Part shown: positions 7,511-16,471 of the stretch, piece by piece
Layout of the letters: every line of letters begins with the position of its first letter
Position numbering within the stretch: the stretch's first letter is position 1
Assembly: GCA_934086935.1 (NCBI GenBank)
Contig: CAKOIQ010000004.1
Coordinates: 8,501-72,500, forward strand
Origin: an uncultured Bacilli bacterium
Lineage (GTDB): Bacteria > Bacillota_I > Bacilli_A > RF39 > UBA660
Direction: 5' to 3'
Length of the DNA: 64,000 nucleotides
Notes under the pieces: generated by a model
Database searches by the model: none
Told to the model about the DNA's origin: nothing
What the model saw: the letters and a program-made list of their open reading frames with translations, nothing else
Position numbers and translations under genes: made by a program

Positions 7511-8620
7511 ATGGAAAAGAAAAGTAGAAATAATAATAGAATAATAATACCAATAATCGTTGTAGTATGTTTATTATTAGGCGCTGGTGGAATGTATTAT
7601 TTTATTACAGAACATGGCTTATTTAGTCAGACAGTAGTTAACAAACTAGAAAAAGAAGTAACAATCAATGAGAACGGTATAGCCGATGCAGTTGAAAAAT
7701 TGTATGACTCAGTTGTAGTGGTTGGAAGTTATAAAAAAGGAGTTTTACAAAGTAGTGGAACGGGTTTTGTATACAAAGTATCTGGAAATACAGCATATAT
7801 CTTAACTAATCATCATGTTGTATCAGGCTACGAAACAATCAAAGTAAAATTCACAAATGATAAGACATACGATGTTAAAGTTGTAGGATCTGATGAATAC
7901 GCAGATATCGCTGTATTATCAATAGATAAAGATAACATAATACAAGTAGCTGATTTAGGCTCATCAGATAAAGCCAGATTAGGAGACACAGTATTTACAA
8001 TTGGAGCTCCTCTAGAATCAGAATATTCATGGACTGTTACAAGAGGAATACTTAGTGGAAAAGATCGTTTAGTAGAAGTAAACTCAGGAAATAATAATTC
8101 AAACAGTTGGGTAATGAAAGTTATTCAAACAGACGCAGCAATCAATTCCGGAAATTCAGGTGGACCAATTGCTAACTCTAACGGCGAAGTAATCGGAATT
8201 ACTAATATGAAATTAGTAAGTAGTGGAGTCGAAGGAATGGGATTTGCTATTCCTATTGAAGATGCTACTAAAGTTGCTGAAACAATTATTAATGATGGAA
8301 AAATAGAAAGACCATTACTAGGTGTAGGTTTTGTAGACATAACAAATACAAGTGCAATGTATCAATATGGTTTTAGTATCAATTCATCAATTAAAGAAGG
8401 TGCTGTAGTAGCATATGTTCAAAAAGGAAGTGTAGCAGACAGTGCCGGAATTAAACAAGGAGATGTAATTACAAAATTCGGTGATTACAAAATTAAAAAT
8501 TCATCATTCTTAAAATACTACCTATATACATATAGTGTTGGTGATAAAGTAAAAGTAACAATAACAAGAGGAACCAATGAAGAAACTTTAACTGTTAAAT
8601 TAACTGAAAAAGCAAATTAA
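7511..8620 (+). CDS. HtrA/DegP-type membrane serine protease
   Basis: The 369-residue protease has an N-terminal membrane anchor (residues 11-32), a trypsin-like domain with catalytic His102 in TNHHVV, Asp132 in YADIAVL and Ser216 in GNSGGP, and one C-terminal PDZ domain (about 280-360). The family degrades misfolded exported proteins and may act as a chaperone under envelope stress. AGGTGAAAC precedes ATG 7511. It lies 9 nt after the Abi_2 gene with no terminator between, so it is probably read from that promoter; in many Bacilli an htrA copy instead lies beside walJ and rlmH, which here are at 15269-16464. Confidence 0.9.
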   Translation: MEKKSRNNNRIIIPIIVVVCLLLGAGGMYYFITEHGLFSQTVVNKLEKEVTINENGIADAVEKLYDSVVVVGSYKKGVLQSSGTGFVYKVSGNTAYILTNHHVVSGYETIKVKFTNDKTYDVKVVGSDEYADIAVLSIDKDNIIQVADLGSSDKARLGDTVFTIGAPLESEYSWTVTRGILSGKDRLVEVNSGNNNSNSWVMKVIQTDAAINSGNSGGPIANSNGEVIGITNMKLVSSGVEGMGFAIPIEDATKVAETIINDGKIERPLLGVGFVDITNTSAMYQYGFSINSSIKEGAVVAYVQKGSVADSAGIKQGDVITKFGDYKIKNSSFLKYYLYTYSVGDKVKVTITRGTNEETLTVKLTEKAN

Positions 8621-8646
8621 GATTGACGTTATGTCAATCTTTTTTT
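8620..8646 (+). terminator. Rho-independent terminator
   Basis: Stem AGATTGAC/GTCAATCT followed by T residues, after the HtrA-type protease gene. Confidence 0.85.
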
Positions 8647-8653
8647 CAAAATA

Positions 8654-8662
8654 TGATATACT
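8654..8662 (+). promoter_or_regulatory. Extended -10 promoter
   Basis: TGATATACT immediately after the terminator, 20 nt before ATG 8683. Confidence 0.55.
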
Positions 8663-8682
8663 AAAAACTAGGAGTGATAACT

Positions 8683-9678
8683 ATGGGATTATTAAAATTT
8701 GCCCTTAAAGGAAACTATAAAAGATATTATGAAGATTTAAAAGCTTTATCAAAAACAAATGGTAAAAGCCCAATATTAATGTTTATTGATACCGGCCTAT
8801 CTTGTTTAGTTTGTAAATCTGGCTTACAAGATTATATAAATTATAAATTTTATGACAAATCATGGAAAGAAAGAAAAGAATATGCAACGATTGGCTATCA
8901 ACATGAATTTTATCGTTTAGCTGCTAACTGGGAATATGCACCATTCTTCTCAAACAAAGTAAATTTCCACAAAAATTTTGAAAAATTTACTAAAAGAAAA
9001 TGTGTCAGTTATGATGACGGTTTAGCTAAAGTAAAAAAATTTATTGAAAGTCATGATTCAGTGGTAAGAAAACCTATAACTGGCCTAGGTGGAGCAAATG
9101 TTGAAAAAATAGATACAAAAGATATTAAAGACATAAATGAATTCTATGAAAATCTAAAAAAAGATAATTGTCTTATTGAAGAATTAGTAATTCAAAATAA
9201 AGAATGGTCAAAATTAAGTCCAAACAGTATTAACACAGTAAGAGTAGTAACTAAATGTATCAAAGGCAATGCTGAAGTAATTTTTGCTGTAGTTCGTATT
9301 GGATCTGGCAAATCAATTGTTGATAACTTTCACCAAGGTGGATGCGGAGTAAAAGTTAACATTGAAAAAGGTGTATTAGAAGGCCCTACAATTGACAAGA
9401 AAAACAATGAAAGTGAATATACCGCCGCAACTCACGTTAAAGTAGATGGTTTTAAAATCCCATATTGGAAAGAAATTGTTGAAATGACTTGCCAAGCAGC
9501 CAAAGTTAATGATAAAGTAAACATCGTTGGTTGGGATGTAGCCATAACAGACAATGGGCCCTTATTAATTGAAGGTAATCGTGGCCCCGGAATGGATATC
9601 ATCCAAGTATTATATAAAAGAGGAGTAAAACCAGATTTAGAAAAAATCAAACAAGAAATCCTAGAAAGTGAGAAATAA
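8683..9678 (+). CDS. ATP-grasp protein, sugar-transfer-associated type
   Basis: The 331-residue product matches the ATP-grasp family often found near polysaccharide genes (ATPgrasp_ST, PF14397). It has the VVRKPITGLGGANV nucleotide loop near residues 127-140, an acidic EELVIQ strand, RVVTKC and VVRIGSG strands, and a C-terminal GWDVAITDNGPLLIEGNRGPG that should hold Mg-ATP. Enzymes of this fold join a carboxylate to an amine or thiol through an acyl phosphate; the substrates here are not known. AGGAG at 8670-8674 selects ATG 8683 over the in-frame GTG at 8674. It is followed at 2 nt by ychF, probably a fortuitous operon. Confidence 0.75.
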   Translation: MGLLKFALKGNYKRYYEDLKALSKTNGKSPILMFIDTGLSCLVCKSGLQDYINYKFYDKSWKERKEYATIGYQHEFYRLAANWEYAPFFSNKVNFHKNFEKFTKRKCVSYDDGLAKVKKFIESHDSVVRKPITGLGGANVEKIDTKDIKDINEFYENLKKDNCLIEELVIQNKEWSKLSPNSINTVRVVTKCIKGNAEVIFAVVRIGSGKSIVDNFHQGGCGVKVNIEKGVLEGPTIDKKNNESEYTAATHVKVDGFKIPYWKEIVEMTCQAAKVNDKVNIVGWDVAITDNGPLLIEGNRGPGMDIIQVLYKRGVKPDLEKIKQEILESEK

Positions 9679-9680
9679 AT

Positions 9681-10778
9681 ATGTTAAAAGCAGGAATAGT
9701 TGGATTACCAAATGTCGGAAAAAGTACATTATTTAATGCCATAACTAAAAAGAATATTTTAGCAGCAAACTATCCTTTTGCCACAATAGATCCAAATGTT
9801 GGAGTAGTAACTGTCCCAGATTCAAGATTAGAATATTTAGAAAATCTATATCTACCAGAAAGAACAATTCCAACAACTTATGAATTTACTGATATTGCTG
9901 GTCTAGTAAAAGGCGCATCACAAGGAGAAGGATTAGGGAATAAATTCTTAAGTCATATTAGAGAAGTAGACGCTATAGTTGAAGTAGTAAGATGTTTTGA
10001 AAATGGAGATATTATTCATGTAGAAGGACAAATCGATCCAATCAGAGATATTGAAATCATTAATTTAGAATTAGCAATCAGTGACTTAGAAATAGTTCAA
10101 AATCGTATTGGCAAAATAGCTAAAAAATGTGAAATGACCAAAGATAAAGGAGAATTACTAGAATTTGCAACCTTAAAAAAATGTGAAGATGCTCTTATGC
10201 ATAATATCCCTTTAAGAAGAATAGAATTTGACAAAGATGAATTACTAGTCTTAAAACCATTTTGCTTAATAACATTAAAACCAATTATTTATATGGCTAA
10301 TGTTAACGAAGATGACGCTATTTTAGGACATAATAAATATACAGATATGGTATCTGAGTATGCCGCAAAAGAAAATGCTAGTGTCATAGTTGTATGTGCC
10401 AAAATGGAAAGTGAACTTGCTGAAATGAATGACGATGACAAAGTTGAATTCCTAAAAGAAATGGGTATTTCCAATAGTGGTTTAGATAAACTAATATTTG
10501 CTACATACGATTTATTAGGATTACAAACATTCTTTACATCCGGAAAAGATGAATGCCGCGCATGGACATTCAAAAAAGGAATGAAAGCACCAGAATGTGC
10601 CGGAATTATCCATTCAGATTTCCAACGAGGATTCATTAAAGCTGAAGTAATGTCATTTAATGATTTAAAAGAATATGGAAGCGAATTAAAAGTAAAAGAA
10701 GCTGGAAAAATGCGTTTAGAAGGTAAAGAATACCAAATGCAAGATGGAGACATCGTATATTTTAGATTTAATGTTTAA
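9681..10778 (+). CDS. ychF: Redox-regulated ATPase YchF (OLA1 family)
   Basis: This 365-residue Obg-related P-loop protein has G1 GLPNVGKST (residues 7-15), G2-region NYPFATIDPN, switch motif DIAGLVKGAS near residue 73, a coiled-coil insertion and a C-terminal TGS domain. The family hydrolyses ATP rather than GTP because the usual NKxD base motif is altered; here the corresponding position reads YMANVNEDD. YchF binds ribosomes and affects stress responses. Length is typical. Confidence 0.94.
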   Translation: MLKAGIVGLPNVGKSTLFNAITKKNILAANYPFATIDPNVGVVTVPDSRLEYLENLYLPERTIPTTYEFTDIAGLVKGASQGEGLGNKFLSHIREVDAIVEVVRCFENGDIIHVEGQIDPIRDIEIINLELAISDLEIVQNRIGKIAKKCEMTKDKGELLEFATLKKCEDALMHNIPLRRIEFDKDELLVLKPFCLITLKPIIYMANVNEDDAILGHNKYTDMVSEYAAKENASVIVVCAKMESELAEMNDDDKVEFLKEMGISNSGLDKLIFATYDLLGLQTFFTSGKDECRAWTFKKGMKAPECAGIIHSDFQRGFIKAEVMSFNDLKEYGSELKVKEAGKMRLEGKEYQMQDGDIVYFRFNV

Positions 10779-10804
10779 AAGTGCTAATTTATTAACACTT
10801 TTTT
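10777..10804 (+). terminator. Rho-independent terminator
   Basis: Stem AAAGTG-TAA/TTA-CACTTT with a T run; starts within the ychF stop region. Confidence 0.75.
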
Positions 10805-10806
10805 AT

Positions 10807-10835
10807 TTGCATATAATTAAAGTGTATGCTATAAT
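10807..10835 (+). promoter_or_regulatory. Promoter of the rpsF operon
   Basis: TTGCAT, 17 nt spacer, TATAAT with an upstream TG (extended -10). The transcript should begin near 10842. Confidence 0.75.
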
Positions 10836-10841
10836 ACTGCG

Positions 10842-10886
10842 TGAGCGAAAGCTCCTTGCTTTGTTATACAAAGCCGAATAGACCAG
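10842..10886 (+). ncRNA. S6:S18-type ribosomal leader in the rpsF 5' region
   Basis: The leader folds into a GAGC-GAAA-GCTC hairpin and a second stem GCTTTG/CAAAGC that closes directly on a CCGAA segment and a nearby GACC. This resembles the autoregulatory element of rpsF-ssb-rpsR operons, where a CCG bulge mimics the 16S rRNA site of the S6:S18 complex and excess protein shuts off translation. Location before rpsF supports it. The call rests on motif and position; a covariance-model search was not possible. Confidence 0.65.
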
Positions 10887-10901
10887 AAGGAGGATAGAAA
10901 A

Positions 10902-11192
10902 ATGGACAAATACGAAATTATGTTTATCGTAAAAACTACTTTAGAAGAATCAGTTGTTAAATCAACAGTTGAATCTCTAACATCTATTATTACTGACATG
11001 AAAGGTAAAATAGAAGGTTCTAAAGATATGGGACAAAGAGAATTAGCTTATCCAATCAAAAAAGAAATTAGTGGTTTTTATTATGTATTAACAGTTGAAG
11101 CTAGTCATGAAGCAATTGCTGAATTTGATCGTAAAGCTAGACTTAATGAAAACATATTAAGACATCAAATTATTAAACTAGATGAGGAGTAA
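10902..11192 (+). CDS. rpsF: 30S ribosomal protein S6
   Basis: The 96-residue protein begins MDKYEIMFIVK, the typical S6 start, and has the MGQRELAYPIKKEISGFYY signature near residues 43-61. S6 binds 16S rRNA with S18 in the platform of the small subunit. GGAGG at 10889-10893 precedes the ATG. It is first in a three-gene rpsF-ssb-rpsR operon, the standard order in Firmicutes, behind a leader that resembles the S6:S18 autoregulatory element. Confidence 0.98.
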   Translation: MDKYEIMFIVKTTLEESVVKSTVESLTSIITDMKGKIEGSKDMGQRELAYPIKKEISGFYYVLTVEASHEAIAEFDRKARLNENILRHQIIKLDEE

Positions 11193-11195
11193 TAA

Positions 11196-11648
11196 ATGAA
11201 TAATGTTACTTTAGTTGGAAGACTAACAAAAGATCCAGAACTTAGAACTATAAGTACTGGTAATACTACTTGTTCTTTTACAGTAGCAGTTTCACGTCAA
11301 TTTACTAACGCAAATGGCGAAAGAGAAACAGATTTTATTAACTGTGTAATCTGGGGAAAACAAGCAGAAAATTTATGTAAATTTTGTACAAAAGGATCAC
11401 TAGTTGGAGTAACTGGTCGTATCCAAACAAGAAATTATGATGGCCAAGATGGAAGAAAGGTTTATGTAACGGAAGTTGCAGCAAGCAATATCTCATTCTT
11501 AGGCAGTAAAAATGGTGGTAATTCATCTGATGGAATGCCACAACAAAATGTAAATTCAAATCCTATCGAAACATCTGATATAAGCGAAGATCCATTTAAA
11601 GACTTTGGTTCAGAAGTAGTACTTAGTGATGACGATTTACCATTTTAG
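11196..11648 (+). CDS. ssb: Single-stranded DNA-binding protein
   Basis: This 150-residue protein has an N-terminal OB fold starting MNNVTLVGRLTKDPELR and including FINCVIWGKQAENL and GRIQTRNYDGQDG, then a flexible linker rich in Gly, Asn and Gln, and ends in the acidic tip DDDLPF, which recruits replication and repair partners. It binds as a tetramer to single-stranded DNA. It starts 3 nt after rpsF. Confidence 0.98.
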   Translation: MNNVTLVGRLTKDPELRTISTGNTTCSFTVAVSRQFTNANGERETDFINCVIWGKQAENLCKFCTKGSLVGVTGRIQTRNYDGQDGRKVYVTEVAASNISFLGSKNGGNSSDGMPQQNVNSNPIETSDISEDPFKDFGSEVVLSDDDLPF

Positions 11649-11661
11649 AAAGGATTAAAAA

Positions 11662-11877
11662 ATGGCTGAATTTTATCGTAAAAAGAAAAAGATTTGTCAA
11701 ATGTGTGCTGGCAAAGACGTTGATTATAAAGATGTTAACATAATTAGTAAATATATTAATGATAAAGGCAAAATTATGCCTCGTAGAATGACTGGAGCAT
11801 GTGCTAAACATCAAAGATATATTGCTAAACAAGTTAAAAGAGCACGTTTTATGGCATTAATACCATTTGTTAAATAA
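11662..11877 (+). CDS. rpsR: 30S ribosomal protein S18, zinc-binding (C+) form
   Basis: The 71-residue S18 contains ICQMC near residues 9-13 and ACAKHQ near 53-58. This CxxC...CxxH set is expected to bind zinc, unlike B. subtilis S18, which lacks the ligands. Core S18 motifs are DYKDVNII, KIMPRRMTG and RARFMALIPF. S18 pairs with S6 on 16S rRNA, explaining its place in this operon. AAAGGATT precedes the ATG. Confidence 0.97.
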   Translation: MAEFYRKKKKICQMCAGKDVDYKDVNIISKYINDKGKIMPRRMTGACAKHQRYIAKQVKRARFMALIPFVK

Positions 11878-11888
11878 TTTAAGACATA

Positions 11889-11918
11889 AAGAGGGTACCT
11901 GTAAGGGTATCTTTTTTT
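11889..11918 (+). terminator. Rho-independent terminator with wobble pairs
   Basis: AGAGGGTACC pairs with GGTATCTTTT using several G-T pairs, then a T run. It closes the rpsF operon. Confidence 0.65.
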
Positions 11919-11927
11919 ATAAATATT

Positions 11928-11936
11928 TGTTATAAT
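11928..11936 (+). promoter_or_regulatory. Extended -10 promoter of rplI
   Basis: TGTTATAAT, 28 nt upstream of the rplI start. Confidence 0.6.
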
Positions 11937-11964
11937 AACCTTGGTTAGATGGGAGTTTTAAATC

Positions 11965-12408
11965 ATGAAAGTAATTTTATTAAAAGACGTTAAAAAACAA
12001 GGAAAAAAAGATCAAATTATCGAAGTAAGTGATGGATATGCTCAAAACTATCTTATTAAAAATGGCTTAGCAGTAAAATATACAACAACAAGTAAAACAG
12101 TTTTAGATAAACAAATATCAAAAAGAAATGCTGACGAAGAAGCATTAATTGCAAAATGCCAAGAAATAAAAGCAAAAATTGAAAAAAAAGAACTAATTTT
12201 TAACGCAAAAACCGGAAAAAATGGTAAAATATTTGGTACTATCTCTTCAAAACAAATTGCCGAAAAATTAGCAGAGTTAAAAATTGAAGTAGATAAAAAA
12301 ACAATAGACATTAAAAATCCAATTGATACATTGGGTACACATTTAGTAGACATAAATCTACATAAAAAAGTTAAAGCAGAAGCAAAAGTAGTAGTAAAAG
12401 AGGTGTAA
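11965..12408 (+). CDS. rplI: 50S ribosomal protein L9
   Basis: The 147-residue protein starts MKVILLKDVKKQGKKD and has the conserved VSDGYAQNYLI segment, a long connecting helix and a C-terminal domain with GKNGKIFGTISSKQIAEKL. L9 is an elongated two-domain protein at the base of the L1 stalk. The rplI-dnaB order is common in Firmicutes, but the DHH/GdpP phosphodiesterase gene often found upstream is not here. dnaB follows after 1 nt. Confidence 0.97.
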   Translation: MKVILLKDVKKQGKKDQIIEVSDGYAQNYLIKNGLAVKYTTTSKTVLDKQISKRNADEEALIAKCQEIKAKIEKKELIFNAKTGKNGKIFGTISSKQIAEKLAELKIEVDKKTIDIKNPIDTLGTHLVDINLHKKVKAEAKVVVKEV

Positions 12409-12409
12409 T

Positions 12410-13756
12410 ATGGCAGAAAGAAAATTGCCTCAAAATTTAGAAGCCGAAATGGCTGTTTTAGGCTGTACGTTTCTAACTAATTATGCATTTGATAAAGTGT
12501 GTGAAGAATTAGATTCTGATATGTTTATTAGCGAGCCTAATAGAAGAATTTTTGATGCAATTAATTCTTTGCACCAAAGTAAAATCCCCTTGGACTCAGC
12601 TACAGTTAAAAATGAAATAGAAAAAAAAGGTTCTATCAATCTTATTGGTGGTATTGAATACTTAAGTGAGGTAATTGATTCTGTAATAACCGCTGCAAAT
12701 GTTGATTATTATATAGATATTGTTAGGGAAAAAGCTTTACGAAGAAAATTAATAGATGTGACTAACACAATTACATCAAGCGCTTATGATGAACAGGAAA
12801 ATACCAATGATTTAATTGATGATGCTGAAAGAAAAATCTTTAGTGTAACAAAAGCAAGAAAAGCAGGAGAGTTTAAAACAATCGGTGAAGTAATGCGTAG
12901 CACGCAACAAGATTTAGAACGATTGGCTAAAAATCAAAATGAAATAACCGGAATTCCTTCTGGATTCTATGATCTAGATAAATTAACAAGCGGTTTTCAT
13001 CCAAATGAATTAATTATCTTAGCAGCAAGACCTGCCATGGGTAAAACCGCCTTCGGCTTAAATCTTGCAGTTAATGCTGCTCAAAAAACAGATAAAGCTG
13101 TGGCAATATTTAACATGGAAATGAGTGCTGAACAACTTGCTATACGTATGATTGCCGCTGCTGGAGGAATTGAATTGAGTAAACTAAAAACAGGCCGTTT
13201 AGAACATAACGACTGGAAAAAAGTTAATGAAGCAATGAGCGAACTTGGAGATACCAATCTCTATATTGAAGATTCCTCAGGTATGACAATTTCGGAAATA
13301 AGAGCCAAATGTCGTCGTTTAGCAACTCAAGAAAAAGGGTTAGGCTTAGTTGTAATCGATTATTTACAGCTTATTACTGGCAGTGCTAAATATGAAGGAA
13401 ACCGTCAACAAGAAGTTTCAGAGATTTCTCGTTCTTTAAAGACTATGGCAATGGAATTAAAAATACCAGTTATTGCCTTAGCACAGTTATCTCGTAGTGT
13501 TGAATTACGTGAAAACAAAAGACCAATCATGAGTGATTTAAGAGAATCAGGTTCAATTGAACAAGATGCTGACATAGTCGCTTTCCTATATCGTGACGAT
13601 TACTATAATAAACCAGCAGGCGATGATTCAAATGTGTCAATTACCGAATTAATCATTGGTAAACATCGTAATGGTGGAACCGGCACAATCGAATTACTAT
13701 TCGAAAGAGATATGAGCAACTTTAGAAATTACATAAAAAAAGAAGAAAATAAGTAA
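12410..13756 (+). CDS. dnaB: Replicative DNA helicase
   Basis: The 448-residue protein has the DnaB N-terminal domain (about 5-105) and RecA-like helicase domain (about 170-440) with Walker A ARPAMGKTAFG near 205-215, Walker B VVIDYLQLI near 317-325, and the LAQLSRSVE and SGSIEQDAD motifs. DnaB forms the hexamer that unwinds DNA at the fork. GAGGTGTAAT provides the ribosome site. No intein is visible. Confidence 0.98.
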   Translation: MAERKLPQNLEAEMAVLGCTFLTNYAFDKVCEELDSDMFISEPNRRIFDAINSLHQSKIPLDSATVKNEIEKKGSINLIGGIEYLSEVIDSVITAANVDYYIDIVREKALRRKLIDVTNTITSSAYDEQENTNDLIDDAERKIFSVTKARKAGEFKTIGEVMRSTQQDLERLAKNQNEITGIPSGFYDLDKLTSGFHPNELIILAARPAMGKTAFGLNLAVNAAQKTDKAVAIFNMEMSAEQLAIRMIAAAGGIELSKLKTGRLEHNDWKKVNEAMSELGDTNLYIEDSSGMTISEIRAKCRRLATQEKGLGLVVIDYLQLITGSAKYEGNRQQEVSEISRSLKTMAMELKIPVIALAQLSRSVELRENKRPIMSDLRESGSIEQDADIVAFLYRDDYYNKPAGDDSNVSITELIIGKHRNGGTGTIELLFERDMSNFRNYIKKEENK

Positions 13757-13769
13757 AGAAGTGATAAAT

Positions 13770-15275
13770 ATGAAAACTAGAGATATTTTACTTTCCATTT
13801 TGGCAACTTTAATACTTAGTATGCTGTTATTTTTTATTGGAGCAAAAAAAGAAACACTTGCATCTCCAGTAGACGTATACGAAGTTTATTTAAATGGTGA
13901 ATCCATTGGATATTTGAATTCAGAAACTGATTTTTTAAGATTAGTAGATAATAAACAAAATGAAATAAAAAATAAATATAAAGTAGCTAAAGTATATCCA
14001 CCATCAGGACTAGTTATAGAAAAAGTATCAACTTACCAAGAAAATATTTTAACACCAGAACAAATCTATAATATTATCGAAAACAAAAATCCATTTACTA
14101 TTGATGGATATGCTGTGACAATAAAATATAAAGATGAAAATAAAAAACCAGTAACAATTTATGCCTTAAAAAAAGAATATTTTGAAGACGCATTTTACAA
14201 CACGGTAGCAGCATTTGTTGGAACAACAGAATTACAAGCTTATAAAAATAATACCCAAGAAGAAATAACTGACGTTGGTAAATTAATTGATTCAATCTAT
14301 TGGGAAGAAGAAGTGACAATAAGAAAAGCTTATATTAGTACTGAAGAACAAATCTTCACAAACTCAAATGAATTAAGTCAATATATGTTATTTGGTACTA
14401 CTGAAAAACAAAAAACCTATATCGTTAAAGATGGTGATTCAATTGACGATATAATTGATAAAAACAACTTAAGTATTGAAGAATTCTTAATTGCTAATCC
14501 AACTATACCAAGTCAAAATATTTTATTAACAAAAAATCAAGAAGTTTCAATCGGATTAATCTCACCACTTATTAATGTAGTACATGAAGTAGAAGTGGTA
14601 GAAGATATTACAAATAAATACACTACCGAATATAAAGAAGACAGTTCGCTTTATTATGGAACTCAAAAAGTAATTCAAGAAGGAAGCAATGGTTTATCTA
14701 GAGTTACTGAGAAAATTCAATATAAAAATGGAGCTGTAGAACAATTATATATTACTAAATCAGAAGAAATTTCTCCAGCAATTAATAAAATAGTTGTTAG
14801 AGGAACCAAAGCATATAGTTATGGTGGCACATACATAAATACTGGAAATGAAGACTGGTACTGGCCAACAGTTAGTCCATATGTTATTACAAGTAGATTC
14901 GGATGGCGTTGGGGTAAACATCATAATGGTATTGATATTTCTGGTACTGGATTTGGTTCTCCAATCTATTCTGCAACCGATGGAGTTGTAGTTGCTACAA
15001 ATAATACATGTTCAAATCAGGGATATTATGGTAGCCGCTGTGGTATGAGTTGGGGAAACTATATTAGAGTATCATACAATGGGGGTAAATATACAATTAT
15101 ATATGCGCATATAACTAAAGAATTAAAAGTAAAAGTTGGGGATAAGGTAACTCGTGGTCAACAAATTGGTTACATGGGAAATAGTGGTTCATCGACTGGA
15201 ACCCACTTACACTTTGGTATCTTAGATCAAAATAATAATTATTTAAACCCATGTAAGGCGGCATTTTCATGCTAG
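13770..15275 (+). CDS. M23 family cell-wall peptidase with LysM and G5 domains
   Basis: The 501-residue exported protein has an N-terminal membrane/signal segment (about 5-26), a 190-residue region of unknown fold, a LysM-like module (TYIVKDGDSIDDIIDKN, about 218-265), a G5-like domain (about 270-355), and a C-terminal M23 zinc metallopeptidase with HHNGIDIS, YAHITKEL and GTHLHFG ligands. The family cuts peptide cross-links in peptidoglycan; this architecture resembles Firmicute wall-remodelling and sporulation-related M23 proteins. GAAGTGAT precedes ATG 13770; the in-frame GTG at 13761 overlaps that site and is less likely. The next gene overlaps its end by 7 nt. Confidence 0.88.
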   Translation: MKTRDILLSILATLILSMLLFFIGAKKETLASPVDVYEVYLNGESIGYLNSETDFLRLVDNKQNEIKNKYKVAKVYPPSGLVIEKVSTYQENILTPEQIYNIIENKNPFTIDGYAVTIKYKDENKKPVTIYALKKEYFEDAFYNTVAAFVGTTELQAYKNNTQEEITDVGKLIDSIYWEEEVTIRKAYISTEEQIFTNSNELSQYMLFGTTEKQKTYIVKDGDSIDDIIDKNNLSIEEFLIANPTIPSQNILLTKNQEVSIGLISPLINVVHEVEVVEDITNKYTTEYKEDSSLYYGTQKVIQEGSNGLSRVTEKIQYKNGAVEQLYITKSEEISPAINKIVVRGTKAYSYGGTYINTGNEDWYWPTVSPYVITSRFGWRWGKHHNGIDISGTGFGSPIYSATDGVVVATNNTCSNQGYYGSRCGMSWGNYIRVSYNGGKYTIIYAHITKELKVKVGDKVTRGQQIGYMGNSGSSTGTHLHFGILDQNNNYLNPCKAAFSC

Positions 15276-16033
15276 TAAGTGTTTTAGCAAGTGGTTCTAA
15301 AGGTAACTCAACATTAATTGCTACCGAAAGGGTAAAAATATTAATAGATGCCGGAAAAAATCAAAAGTATTTAGAAAATGCATTAAATCAAATAAATTTT
15401 TCATTAAAAGATATTAATTATATTTTAATAACTCATACTCATGCAGATCATACAAGTGCATTAAAAACAATTGTCAAAAGTCATAAACCAACAATAGTTT
15501 TAACAGAATTAATGTATCAAGATTTAGATTATTTAAAAAATTATGAAAATATATTATTTTTAACAGATAATTTAGTATTAGAAGATTTAGTTATAGAGAA
15601 TATTAAAACATCTCATGATACATCAGATAGTCGTGGTTATATTGTTACTCAAGGGAATTCATCTGTAGTTCAAATAACCGATACCGGATATTTGAATCAA
15701 AAGTATTTTAAAAAACTTCAAAATAAAACAATCTATATTTTTGAAAGCAATCATAATATTGAAATGCTAATGCATGGTAGATATCCAAAGTGGCTAAAAG
15801 CAAGAGTTAGTAGTGACGTTGGCCACCTATCAAATGAGTCAAGTGCATTCTATTTAACAAAATTAATTGGCGAAAATACTAAAGAAATAATTTTAGCCCA
15901 TTTAAGTGAAGAAAATAATACACCTGAACTAGCTTTAGAAACATTAAATAAAGAGTTCGCTGAAAATAATATTAACTTTAATAATATTGTTGCCGCAAAA
16001 CAAGAAGAAAGAACGGATCTTATAGAAGTATGA
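15269..16033 (+). CDS. walJ: Metallo-beta-lactamase-fold hydrolase, WalJ (YycJ) family
   Basis: The 254-residue protein has the metal motif THTHADH near residues 55-61, the start VSVLASGSKGNST typical of WalJ/YycJ, and further metal ligands in SDVGHLSNES and ILAHLSEENN. WalJ lies in the walRK operon of Bacilli and affects wall metabolism and DNA mismatch repair fidelity; its substrate is not well defined. Here walRK is absent from the window, but rlmH follows directly with an ATGA overlap, keeping the WalJ-RlmH pairing. Confidence 0.88.
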   Translation: MLVSVLASGSKGNSTLIATERVKILIDAGKNQKYLENALNQINFSLKDINYILITHTHADHTSALKTIVKSHKPTIVLTELMYQDLDYLKNYENILFLTDNLVLEDLVIENIKTSHDTSDSRGYIVTQGNSSVVQITDTGYLNQKYFKKLQNKTIYIFESNHNIEMLMHGRYPKWLKARVSSDVGHLSNESSAFYLTKLIGENTKEIILAHLSEENNTPELALETLNKEFAENNINFNNIVAAKQEERTDLIEV

Positions 16034-16464
16034 TAAGAATAATATGTATAGGTAAATTAAAAGAAAAATATTTAGTTAATATGATAGAAGATTATTTAAA
16101 AAGAATTAACAAATATCACAAAATAGAACTAATAGAATTAAAAGATGATAGCAAAAAAGAAGAAGGCGAAAGAATATTATCTAAGTTAAATACTCGTTCA
16201 TTAAAAGTAGCGTTAACCTTAGATGGACAAAAATTTAACTCTCCTTCTTTTTCTAATTTTATTGATAAAAGTCTTGCAACTTACGGTAATATCGACTTTA
16301 TCATTGGGGGTTCCGATGGAATTGATGAATCAGTTTTATCCAAAGTTGATAGCAAAATATCATTCAGCGATTTAACATTTCCTCATGGTTTATTTAGAGG
16401 AATATTATTAGAACAAATATATCGTGCATTTAAAATAATAAATAATGAAACATATCATAAGTGA
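16030..16464 (+). CDS. rlmH: 23S rRNA pseudouridine-1915 N3-methyltransferase RlmH
   Basis: This 144-residue SPOUT methyltransferase begins MIRIICIGKLKEKY and contains the SAM-binding knot FIIGGSDGID near residues 95-105 and the C-terminal FPHGLFRGILLEQIYRA segment. It methylates pseudouridine 1915 in helix 69 of 23S rRNA on assembled ribosomes. Its start overlaps the walJ stop (ATGA). Confidence 0.96.
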   Translation: MIRIICIGKLKEKYLVNMIEDYLKRINKYHKIELIELKDDSKKEEGERILSKLNTRSLKVALTLDGQKFNSPSFSNFIDKSLATYGNIDFIIGGSDGIDESVLSKVDSKISFSDLTFPHGLFRGILLEQIYRAFKIINNETYHK

Positions 16465-16471
16465 GGTAAAA

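Noticed and set aside
10289..10753. 154-codon antisense ORF in ychF
   Set aside because: No ribosome site or promoter, and the composition is that of a shadow of ychF.
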